This document shows positions 10,179 to 19,442 of a DNA stretch of 64,000 bases, piece by piece. Each line of letters starts with the position of its first letter. Within the stretch, counting starts at the first letter, position 1. The notes under the pieces are model-generated. The model saw nothing but the letters and a program-made list of their open reading frames with translations. It did not search any database and was not told where the DNA came from. Location of the stretch: the NCBI GenBank assembly GCA_025786725.1, contig JAHLTZ010000060.1, positions 1 to 64,000 of the forward strand. Direction: 5' to 3'. The DNA comes from Syncephalis fuscata (lineage: Eukaryota; Zoopagomycota; Zoopagomycetes; Zoopagales; Piptocephalidaceae). Position numbers and translations under genes: made by a program.

Positions 10179-13100
10179 ATGTGTAAGGGTAACGACGTCC
10201 CACCCCAAGTAAATCCCTTATCGACCATATCCGCAATTAATGTTGCTTCCGCTACCACATTATTGCAGGATGGAACGATTAATGGACATATGGTATCGAT
10301 GTTAATTGATACGGGTGCTGAACGAACGGTTATTTCTAGCGCTATATGTAGAAATATTGGCCTTGTCTTAGGCCCGTTCACTGATTCATTCGTTAGATTA
10401 GCTGATGGCCGACACGCTAACACTCGTGGCCACTCCTTGGTGGATATCGAAATAGCTAGCGTTGTTCGGAAGGTTAAAGCAATAGTATTAGATACTTCCC
10501 CGTATCCAGTATTATTAGGCATGGATTGGTTATCCGCCGCTGGTGCCAGCATTGATTGCGCAGCTGGCAAATTGTTTATTGATGGCCAATCCATTGACAT
10601 GAAATTGTCCAACACTCCATCGCACGGTATACATGTAGTTGCCGTGGCTGGAAAAGTCCGTAATGGCCGGATACTTTCTAAGTTACAACAGCACTTAGTA
10701 AGACGGGATATCCGACCTACCGAGCAAGTTGATAATGCCGTGGTATCATTGGCACTATCCCAACTACCTCGAGTAGATCTGTCTGAGTCCATCCGACTAG
10801 CCCGACTCAACAAACTGTTACTGGAATATACGGATCTATTCGCGGTAAATCCGAATAATCCACAAGCAGCTACTAGAGTTCGCCATACCATTAGTACTGG
10901 TGACTCTAAACCCATTAATACTCCTCCGTACCGTTCTGCTTACCGTCAACGTGAAAAGATAACTGAAGCCATTAACGATATGCTTGAGAATGGCATTATT
11001 GAACCATCTCGCAGTCCTTGGTCATCTCCAGTTGTCCTTGTTGGTAAGAAAGATGGTGGTGAACGTTTTTGTGTCGATTATCGTAAATTGAACGACGCCA
11101 CTAAGAAGGATTCATATCCTACGACTCGCATTGATGATGCACTAGATATGTTATCTGGTGCCTGTTGGTTTACTACTTTGGACCTTGCCTCTGGCTATTG
11201 GCAAATCCAAATGAACGAAGCAGACAAGGAAAAGACAGCCTTTGTTACACATGCTGGCCTATATCAATTCCGTGTCATGCCATTTGGCTTATGCAACGCG
11301 CCAGCGACCTTTCAACGATTAATGGACGAAGTATTGGCTGGTCTGAAGTGGCATTCATGTATTGTTTACTTAGACGATATTATTGTATTTGGTAGGACGT
11401 TTGATGAACACCTACAACGTCTACGAACAGTTTTTAATCGTCTACGCGATGCTGGACTTCGCCTTAAACGTAGCAAATGTCACTTTGGCCAACAACAAAT
11501 AGCCTATCTTGGCCATGTCGTGAATGCTAATGGTGTTAAACCAGACCCAGATAAAGTCGCTGCTGTGCATAATTTCCCTCGCCCTACTGATATACGTGGC
11601 TGTAAAAGTTTCCTTGGTCTTGCATCCTATTATCGACGCTTTATTAGCCGTTTTGCCGAACGAGCCGAGCCCATTCGTCGCCTTGAGAAGAAAGGTACAC
11701 CCTTCGTGTGGTCAGACGAACAACAAACCGCCTTCGATGATTTACGCACTACATTGACTAGTGATACTGTGTTAGCTTATCCAACACTATCTAAGCCGTT
11801 TCGAATTGAAACTGATGCTTCTACTTACGGTTTGGGCGCAGTATTATCGCAACAAATCGACGATGGATGGCGACCGATTGCTTATGCCAGTAGAGCGTTG
11901 AATGATGCACAAAAGAACTATTCAGCTACCGAATGCGAATGTATGGCTATTGTATGGGCCATAGAGAAGTTCCGACCTTATATATACGGTAGTGAATTTA
12001 CAGTAGTCACTGATCACTCAGCTCTACGTTGGTTAATGTCACGACCCAATCCAACTGGTCGACTTGGCCGTTGGGCATTGAAGTTACAGGAATACCGTCC
12101 GACTATCGAATATAGGCGTGGTACTGCCAATGCCAATGCAGATGCCTTGTCACGAGATCCGTTGCCATGGCACGAACTAGTTGAACTAGCTGAACAAGAC
12201 AAAGTAGAAGAAGTAATGCACATAGCTGAAAATACAACACCGTTGCTACCAACTGAAGAAGAATGGGTATATGCACAACAAACAGAGTTAACTACTGCTG
12301 ATGTATATGCTTATTTACAACAAGGTGCTGAGTATATGACGCTAATGTCCGATGCTAGTCGGCGTGCTTTACGAAAACGTGCTAAACGCTTTGAGCTAGT
12401 GACTGGTCGGTTGAAGAGGAAGGTTATGAAAGGCGATGTGATGACAGAGTTGTTGGATGTTGTGCCTAATCAATATCGACCTATAGTTCTATATCATTGT
12501 CATGATAAAGAATTAGCTGGTCATTTGGGTATTACTCGTACTTACCAACGACTACGTCAGAGCTACTGGTGGCAGAATATGCATAGTGATGTATGCGACT
12601 ATGTGACATCGTGCACAGTATGTCAGAAGATACGACGAATACACCAACGATCTGGATTATTACAATCACTACCAGTGCCAGAAAAGCCATTCGACTTTAT
12701 TGCCATCGACCTTATGGGTCCATTTACTGAGTCTGAACATGGTAATAAGTACGTAGCTGTATGCTGTGATTACACCACGCGTTGGATTGAAGCCGCTGCT
12801 ATCCCAGATGCAACTGCAGAAACTACAGTACAGTTCCTGATGAATAACGTTATTGCTAGACACGGCATGCCTAGTGTACTACTTACTGATGGTGGTACTA
12901 ACTTTACATCTGGATTAACTGCCGGTATTGCGAAACGACTTGGCATACAGCGACGGATTACCTCCGCACGACGTCCACAGACTGACGGACTAGTTGAGCG
13001 TTTTAATCATACACTTGCATCGATGATCGCTAAGTTCACTAGTGATTTCGAAAAAGATTGGGATAAATATCTACCCCTGCTATTGTTTGCATACAGAACA

Positions 13101-13706
13101 ACGAAACAGTCATCCGCTGGCCACTCACCATTTCAGTTACTATTCGGCCGAGAGGCGACTCAGCCATTAGAAGTAGCAGTTGGCCCTGTTTCAACGGCTC
13201 CAGTTCGGTTCCATAAGAGAGTAGAAGAATATGAGGAATACGTCACCGATCTGCAACTCCGACTCAATGATGTCAGGGAAAGAGCCAAGTTAATGATTGA
13301 AGCGGCCCAACGTCGGCAGTCGGCTAGGTATAATAAAGGAAGAAGAAAAGAACCATTTAAAGAAGGTGACTTAGTGTGGATAGAAGAACAACTACTAAAA
13401 GGTACGAAGTTGAGAAAGATGAAAGAAAGAATGAAAGGTCCTTTTAAAGTGATAGAACAAACGTCAGCTGTCAACTACAGACTCAAGGATTTGGAAACAC
13501 AAAGAATGTTTTCAGAACACGCTGATCGAATAATTCCACTTCACACACGACCTGCCCATTTATTATTACCCAACATATCAATTAACCAAATATCATTATC
13601 TAACCTTTCCACTAATTCACTTAATGTGTCAACGGGACGTTCGACACTTAGTGAGGGAGTGATGTGGCGACATATTCAGAACACGTGGTACACGGGTACC
13701 ACGTAA
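10179..13706 (+). CDS. pol: Retrotransposon Pol (protease, RT, RNase H, integrase)
   Basis: Continuous frame of 1175 residues counted from ATG 10179. Aspartic protease motif LIDTGAERT (D-T-G at about 44-46). Reverse transcriptase includes FTTLDLASGYWQI and the catalytic YLDD near residue 397. RNase H begins with RIETDASTYGLGAVL (about 543). Integrase has the HHCC zinc region (HCHDKELAGHLG...CTVCQK, about 773) and the DD-E triad in FIAIDLMGPF, LLTDGGTNF and TDGLVERFN. A GPF-type C-terminal module (MKGPFKVIE) follows. The last ~14 codons read into the 3' LTR. All catalytic residues I looked for are present, so the polyprotein looks functional. It may be expressed by -1 shifting or reinitiation; no canonical slippery heptamer is seen. 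Confidence 0.96.
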   Translation: MCKGNDVPPQVNPLSTISAINVASATTLLQDGTINGHMVSMLIDTGAERTVISSAICRNIGLVLGPFTDSFVRLADGRHANTRGHSLVDIEIASVVRKVKAIVLDTSPYPVLLGMDWLSAAGASIDCAAGKLFIDGQSIDMKLSNTPSHGIHVVAVAGKVRNGRILSKLQQHLVRRDIRPTEQVDNAVVSLALSQLPRVDLSESIRLARLNKLLLEYTDLFAVNPNNPQAATRVRHTISTGDSKPINTPPYRSAYRQREKITEAINDMLENGIIEPSRSPWSSPVVLVGKKDGGERFCVDYRKLNDATKKDSYPTTRIDDALDMLSGACWFTTLDLASGYWQIQMNEADKEKTAFVTHAGLYQFRVMPFGLCNAPATFQRLMDEVLAGLKWHSCIVYLDDIIVFGRTFDEHLQRLRTVFNRLRDAGLRLKRSKCHFGQQQIAYLGHVVNANGVKPDPDKVAAVHNFPRPTDIRGCKSFLGLASYYRRFISRFAERAEPIRRLEKKGTPFVWSDEQQTAFDDLRTTLTSDTVLAYPTLSKPFRIETDASTYGLGAVLSQQIDDGWRPIAYASRALNDAQKNYSATECECMAIVWAIEKFRPYIYGSEFTVVTDHSALRWLMSRPNPTGRLGRWALKLQEYRPTIEYRRGTANANADALSRDPLPWHELVELAEQDKVEEVMHIAENTTPLLPTEEEWVYAQQTELTTADVYAYLQQGAEYMTLMSDASRRALRKRAKRFELVTGRLKRKVMKGDVMTELLDVVPNQYRPIVLYHCHDKELAGHLGITRTYQRLRQSYWWQNMHSDVCDYVTSCTVCQKIRRIHQRSGLLQSLPVPEKPFDFIAIDLMGPFTESEHGNKYVAVCCDYTTRWIEAAAIPDATAETTVQFLMNNVIARHGMPSVLLTDGGTNFTSGLTAGIAKRLGIQRRITSARRPQTDGLVERFNHTLASMIAKFTSDFEKDWDKYLPLLLFAYRTTKQSSAGHSPFQLLFGREATQPLEVAVGPVSTAPVRFHKRVEEYEEYVTDLQLRLNDVRERAKLMIEAAQRRQSARYNKGRRKEPFKEGDLVWIEEQLLKGTKLRKMKERMKGPFKVIEQTSAVNYRLKDLETQRMFSEHADRIIPLHTRPAHLLLPNISINQISLSNLSTNSLNVSTGRSTLSEGVMWRHIQNTWYTGTT

Positions 13707-13855
13707 TCGATGTGTCAAGCCAGCTATAAAAGCTGGAATATTTACATTTATTAATAAAGTAGTTCAATCCTAAGAAAAACCTTTTATTACAAGATCCTAG
13801 TGTTTTATCTACCTTGCCGTATTACTCAGTCCCCCTTCATAATAGTAATACGACA
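13663..13855 (+). repeat. 3' LTR
   Basis: Identical to the 5' LTR in my reading. It is preceded by a purine-rich stretch (GTGAGGGAGTGA) that fits a polypurine tract for plus-strand priming, and followed by the target duplicate GGTAG. Confidence 0.97.
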
Positions 13856-14918
13856 GGTAGTATTGCGAATACTACAATTGTCAGTGCTATGATCATTATC
13901 GCTATTGCTGCTGTGTACATCTATCTACGTAACACGTCTTCTTATTTGACAGTTGTCTGCAACTACAACCATTAAAGAAAGAAGATAAAAAACAATCATG
14001 ATATATGGAGGAATAAGGGAGGATAGCGGTTTGTGTACACATGCATAGTGAAACCAAATATGTCTATGCTGTGGTAGCACTATTGCCTTCATTTGGTCTT
14101 GGCCTATTATTCATTACTAAACTTATACAAACTATAAGAGATAGCGCTGCCCTTATTGTTTATTACTTATCGTCGGTAACGGTCAATGAACGATGATGGA
14201 TCGTCTTTATCGTGTTGGTAGATTTGTAGGTTGGGTGGTGCAATAGATACAGGTCGGTCGAATCGGTTGGTAAAACCTGATTTGCTAGAATACTGTTGTT
14301 AGAACGCGCTAGTATTGTGGCTACACTGGTTGGTTATGGAGAGAAATAGAGAAAGGACAATCTGGGGCATACATATGAAATTGGAATGACTGTGTGACTG
14401 CGTGGATATGCACGCGTGTTCGCATGGTCCATCCAGCTACTTGTCTGCTGCACGGCATGGCCAAGGACAGCGTGTGCTGCTTGTTGCATGCTAGACAATA
14501 CATACTGTCTGTCTGCCTGTCACTCTCTATTGCTCTTGCCAACAAGCGCAGCGCCCCTTACTGCTACGGCCCAACTCCTTTTCTTTCAACTTAATCTCTG
14601 CAGTCATCATTATAGTATTCGTAATTCCTCCACTCGTTAATTACCAGGCATATAGTCTGCTATTTTTATTAAGCTTTAATCCTACCTAATATCCATACTT
14701 TTTGTTTCGCCGACCATAACCTGCAGGCCATAGCTACCTGTCTTTGTACTGCTCCCTTTGGTGTACAACGTTGCTAGATTGGTCTACGTTTATATATTAC
14801 GCTTTTGTAGTTCTTTGTTTAATTCGTGTTCTTTGACTTGTATTCGTGCTATCGGTGATTGTAGTGTTAGTTCTGACGCGTATTTCATATCATAGTCTTT
14901 TTTCCACTTTATATCACC
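13856..14918. other. Spacer and upstream region of the 14919 gene
   Basis: Contains the right target-site copy (13856-13860), then mixed sequence with short overlapping frames on both strands near 14320-14640 that show no domain. The CT-rich stretch before 14919 is probably promoter and 5' UTR. Confidence 0.4.
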
Positions 14919-16044
14919 ATGTCTGCTATCCAAGACAAGTCTACCACTGTAGTGGCCCCCGAACAGTTGCCACCATCGTCCAGCACTGGTGGTCGCAAGA
15001 AGAAGAGCAAGAGCGGTGCCGCCAAGCGCAAGAGAAAGCAGCAGCGTGCCGCTGAAGAAGCCGCTGCTGCTAAGGCCACAGCTCTTGCGGCTACCAACAT
15101 GTTTGTACACGCTGCCTCTGATGCTTCAGGTAGCGAGACTGAAGGTGCATCGACGCCCAAACATGAGATTGACACTGAGAAGCGTCAGCTTGCTGAAGCA
15201 TTGTTGAACGAATCAGCATCTGTTTCGTTGAGCAAGTCTGGTAGTTCCGGTGGCCAATCCACCGCATCAAACACCGATGTTGCCTCTGAGGATGACAAGG
15301 TGGTTGAGAAGGTGAAGAAGGCCGATAAGGCCGAGGAAAAGATTGAAGAGGAAGTCAAGGAAACTGAGGCAGAGCCTGAAGTAACCAACACTGAAGGTAG
15401 TTAGCATTATTTAATAATTAATAGCGTATTTAACTAATAATAATACTTTTATAGAACCAGCTGCAGTGGAAACGACCGAATCAGCTGATGTTAAGCCAGC
15501 TGAAGTTACTCCATTGGAGGAAGTAGTGGCTGCTGAGCCAGTTGAAGCTGCCTCCAAATCAGTAGAGGCTGAAGCTGTTGTCGTTGCTGATGAGCCCATT
15601 ACTGAAACAGCTGCTCTTGTTGAAGAAAAGGAGCCAGTTGTTGAAGCAGCAGGCAAAGATGATGACGCTGCTGTTGTTGCGGAGGAAGCTAAGCCTGTTG
15701 AACAAGAGGCTGTAGAGGAGGAGAAGAAAGTAGAGGCAGTTGTAGTTGAAGATGAAGTTAAGCCAGAAGTAACTGAGGAAGTCAAGGCGGCTGAACTAGT
15801 TAAAGAAGAAGTGGAAGAGACACGGGCTGAAGAGCCAACACCTGGTGTATCAACACGTAGCGTTGAAAGTGGTGCAGTTCTTGTTACTAAAGTACCAGTA
15901 TCCAAATCAAGCAACAAGACAGCACCATCATCCAAGACACGTTCTGTGCAGCCATCGATCGTTTCTGACACAACAGTTGATACGGCAACACCCAAGAAGA
16001 AGAAGAGCATTTGGAAGAAGATCAAAAAGATCCTTAAAAAGTAA
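14919..16044 (+). CDS. Low-complexity Ala/Glu/Lys protein with a cationic amphipathic C-terminus
   Basis: Two exons, 14919-15396 and 15455-16044, join in phase 1 across a 58-nt intron to give 355 residues. Near the N-terminus is a dense basic block (GGRKKKSKSGAAKRKRKQQRAAEEAAAAKA) resembling a nuclear/nucleolar signal or coiled coil. The middle ~220 residues are Glu/Val/Ala/Lys repeats with no fold signature, probably disordered. The C-terminus ends TPKKKKSIWKKIKKILKK-stop, a short basic amphipathic helix of the kind that binds acidic membranes or nucleic acid. Codon use is typical for the window. I do not recognise the family; a role in membrane or RNA association is only a guess. Confidence 0.8.
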
Positions 16045-17283
16045 AGCAATTAAGGATATGACAGGCATTACAGTGTCTGTCGCCACAGCACCCTTTTGAA
16101 TTGTGTTGGCAAGTGTAACGATCATGTTATATTTACACACACACACACACACAACGCTACGCAATCCGATCAAGTACATACACTGATATCTTATTATAGA
16201 TGACGTGTAATCACCGACAACGAATGCGTATTTGTGTATCGCCGTTTCTGCGTGTATAATTGGTGTTGTTTTTGTTTTCTTCGTTTTTAGTGCGCTGATT
16301 TACCTTATGCTTCGTTTCGTATTATTTCATCGAGATGTGCCTCTTTCTATTTTCATTCTTCCTATGCACACCGACAACAACATGCATGCTGCACACATTA
16401 TATATATATTTTATATAACCATTTATAATTTGTTGGCGCCTTTTTGTGACATTTCTGCAACTCATTTGATATTCAGCTACAATCTATCAACACGAGTTGA
16501 CCATTGAACCTATTCAATTAACCAACCAACCACTATTAGTACTAACCACAGCTATATTATGATACTTGGGAATGATGCTACAATATTAATCGTTTTTATT
16601 AACTATTAGCAAACAGTTTGTTTTTTTCTGTTATTCCACTAATATCATACAATCATAAATAAATCTATCATTGAAAAATACTAATACTATTAATACTAGG
16701 GAGCTATTTTACTTTGAATTCCTATCCTTCGGTTTAAGGATAAAAATATCCATAATTTGAATAGTAAATCGTCGATCAGTTTTACTACTGAGAAGTGCTA
16801 TTTGTTAAAGCAATGTCACATCAACTTTGATTGAATCAATCAATATTCGATATTAGTGTTAATAAATATTATAGTATTTCATGTCACTTACAATAAAATA
16901 TAATAGATAGATAAATGTTAATCCATGTTATTATTGCTGTAAAGTATTCAAAGCATTATAATTTAGTGATTTAATATAACTCACCACCCAGTTACATGTT
17001 TAGTAGAACAACAAATGTGTAGTTCAATCAAGTAAAGGATGTCAGCTTTGATCTTTTGACACTAAATTACATGAGTCTACTAATAACTTAATACATGGAA
17101 GTTATTATACGTTGCCTTTTACATTTTTATTTACTCGTTTCACTCTTATTTTTCTATTGCTATCTTATTGTTCTATTTAGTGCTATATTATACAATAATA
17201 CCGAATATAACAATATAAATAGCATACGTATTTGAACATCAATAAATAACATGATTCAATCCCTAGACTTTATTTCTTTTACT
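16045..17283. other. AT-rich spacer with fragments of repeat R1
   Basis: 3' flank of the preceding gene, a (CA)n tract near 16136-16153, and from about 16980 sequence resembling part of the R1 family (TCACCACCCAGTTACATGTTTAG compared with TCACCACCCATCATCATGTTCAATAG at 39112; also TTTTGACACTAAATTA). No gene supported. Confidence 0.4.
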
Positions 17284-17516
17284 TTACATCAACACCTGTT
17301 CAAGTAACCTCAACGGCATGCCGTATCTTCTGGCTACAACTGCCGCCACAAGATCTTCCTGATAAAGAAACTCAACCTATCATTATTGCATATGATAAAG
17401 GCCATTTGCTTCATCAATGGCTGGCAAATAAACTGCGCCTACCAAGTTGATATTAAGAATGCCTAAGAGAATGGTGAACATCAGAAATGCTAGTCGTCCT
17501 ACCTTCTTGTGACCAT
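17284..17516 (-). CDS. Possible small secreted peptide precursor, frame uncertain
   Basis: Minus-strand sequence reads M-F-T-I-L-L-G-I-L-N-I-N-L-V-G-A as a strong hydrophobic leader (ATG at 17481, or ATG at 17516 if one base is missing after AGAAGG). The same frame meets three consecutive stops (TAA TGA TAG) near 17370 and then reopens as VEFLYQEDLVAAVVARRYGMPLRLLEQVLM-stop, ending at 17284. An intron from GTAGGC (after INL) to GATAG would remove the stops and join leader to tail. The tail has a dibasic RR followed by YGMPLRLLEQV, the layout of a processed peptide. No branch motif is convincing. It may be a decaying gene. Confidence 0.3.
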
Positions 17517-17550
17517 AGACAAGTATTTTACATAGTAAATACGCCCAAAA

Positions 17551-17735
17551 TGCAACAATGGAAAATTAGAAAATAGAATAGACCACTCAGATACAAGAAC
17601 CCACACTGTACGTAGTAACAACAATAACAACTGCGGAGCGATATGAAATTGCGGTCAATGGCTTTTATTAATACTCAATCAATCTTTCTACACATAGCCA
17701 ACAACAATAATAATCAGCCTTATGAATTGCAAAGT
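17551..17735. repeat. Dispersed repeat R2, copy 1
   Basis: Shares long blocks with 21641-21800, including CAAGAACCCACACTGTACGT, AGTAACAACAATAACAA and TATGGCTTTTATTAATA/AATGGCTTTTATTAATA, and the tail TTTCTACA-ATAGCCAACAAC. A more decayed copy lies at 38411-38530. Confidence 0.75.
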
Positions 17736-19442
17736 AGTTAAATGAATATTGTAGCTATGTTTGTTGTGAATAATAGCATGACTTCAATTGAAACAAATTT
17801 TGCTTTGAAAACTCAAAATATGAGAGTCAAAGTAGAATTGGGAAATTTTGAAAAGCTAAAAATTCTTGATAAGAAAAAAAAGTTAATTACAATAAATGCA
17901 ACAAATTCTATTTTAAACTTTGTTTATTTACATAATCTAATTAATGTAGCAATATTAACGGCAATGCCAATAGTGTTTTATTTGCCAAAATACTTCCAAC
18001 AACTTACTTGTGGTAAATGTGGCTAACAAATACAATACAAAAATATGCTCTGTAAGAATTAGTATTAATAATATTGAGCTGGTAGTTAATGTTAAAACAA
18101 ATGTTTATATTGAATAAATACAAACTACTAATGAAACAACTATCAAAGTAAATAAAGTGTAATGCAAACAAAATAATTTAATTAATAATTTTTTTAAAAT
18201 ATAAAATTGACCAACAGATAAAATTATACTTGTTTGTTTAAAGCGTTTCAGATATCAGATTTAGCAAGTAAACAATTTCGAATTACATAAAAGTATTACT
18301 GTCTTAATTAACTTGAGCTAATTAGTTGATGTATCAAGCAAAAGTGGAGATATGCAAAATAAAACTGTCAATATGGCATTTATCATTGATAAACTAAAAC
18401 AATTTACTTGAACATTTATTCTTAAACGCCACAATAGTCGCTTCAATATTCTAATTTAAAAAAGTCATGGAACATGGCAAAAGAAGCTTAAGAGGGTGTT
18501 GTGGTGGATTACTTAAATTACTTGATTTGTATTAAATCTTATGGTAATTTTATTAACTAAATAAAGATAACCTTTTTTCATAATATTAAGCACAATATTG
18601 GTTGTTTAATGTAATTTAACTATTAAATAACTATAATAGCCTCACATTTAAACTAAATATCCGCTTTAGTGAAAATGAAACTGAGTGGTGAGTGTCATTG
18701 GTGATAAAATATATATTTACCATTATTATTGCACTGTAGATATCTATCCTGTATACATATACTATATATCCGCGTATACCACTAATATTGTAAATTGTAA
18801 AAGCTATATTAACAAAGGCTAAAAGTTTACTGCCAGCTGGATTCTTTAATAGATTTTGATTTATTTTGTTCATTACTTTTAGTAAATTGCATTAGTATAG
18901 TTTTGCTATTACTATTCATGTATTTGTTCTGTCTATTTATTTTATTTTATAGTATTCTATGCTTTATTGCCATGTTTTATTAAAAAAGCTTATTTATTCT
19001 AATTTCAGCACAATGTTATGTAGCTATATGATAATAATAGCTTTGCTACTATCCATACCAATATATGTCTATAGCTTAGACAATATAATTATACACATTT
19101 TGTTAATTTAACTATTTGATTAATAGTTATTAAGCATTGAATGCAAATAGAACATGGTTATAAATATAGCAATTCGATTGTATATAGTTAAGATGAAACC
19201 ATAAGTTTATAGTAATAAACTTGCACAGTTGAATAGAGGCAACTAGATGCAAACATGTTGGTAACATAATGATTCCATTGATTAAAGACTGGATAAACCG
19301 GAGCATTGGCCAAAACTTGATATATAGATAGACTGGACGGCGTAGTTGTCAAATAGTCTTGCTTTGCACCGAATATATACCTAAAGTGTATTGGACTAGT
19401 AGTTCAATTGCGCTACCGATGCTGATGTCTTGAAACCATCGA
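17736..19442. other. Gene-poor AT-rich spacer
   Basis: Weak frames at 17742-18026 (+) and 18631-18873 (-) have no recognised domain; the second begins with a hydrophobic stretch but lacks convincing exon structure. The last ~150 nt (19290-19442) are less AT-rich and would be the 3' UTR of the microexon gene. Confidence 0.4.

Larger units (their letters stand above)
8359..13855 (+). mobile_element. Intact Ty3/gypsy (Metaviridae) LTR retrotransposon
   Basis: The 5497-bp element is bounded by two 193-bp LTRs (8359-8551 and 13663-13855) that I read as identical base for base, each starting TG and ending CA. GGTAG at 8354-8358 and 13856-13860 is a perfect 5-bp target-site duplication. Gag (8719-10167) precedes pol (10179-13706) with domain order protease, RT, RNase H, integrase, which defines Ty3/gypsy order. 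Both frames are uninterrupted. Identical LTRs, intact frames and a clean duplication indicate a very recent insertion that could still be active. It landed in the spacer between the MYB gene and the gene at 14919 and breaks no recognised gene. Confidence 0.97.

Noticed and set aside
10034-10915. 293-residue minus-strand frame inside the retrotransposon
   Set aside because: Antisense shadow of gag/pol; no domain.
15411-16049. 212-residue minus-strand Ser/Thr-rich frame
   Set aside because: Antisense of the Glu/Ala/Val coding exon at 15455-16044; codon bias explains it.
16232-16507. Hydrophobic frame after the 14919 gene
   Set aside because: Lies in its 3' flank, no domain, composition of AT-rich spacer.
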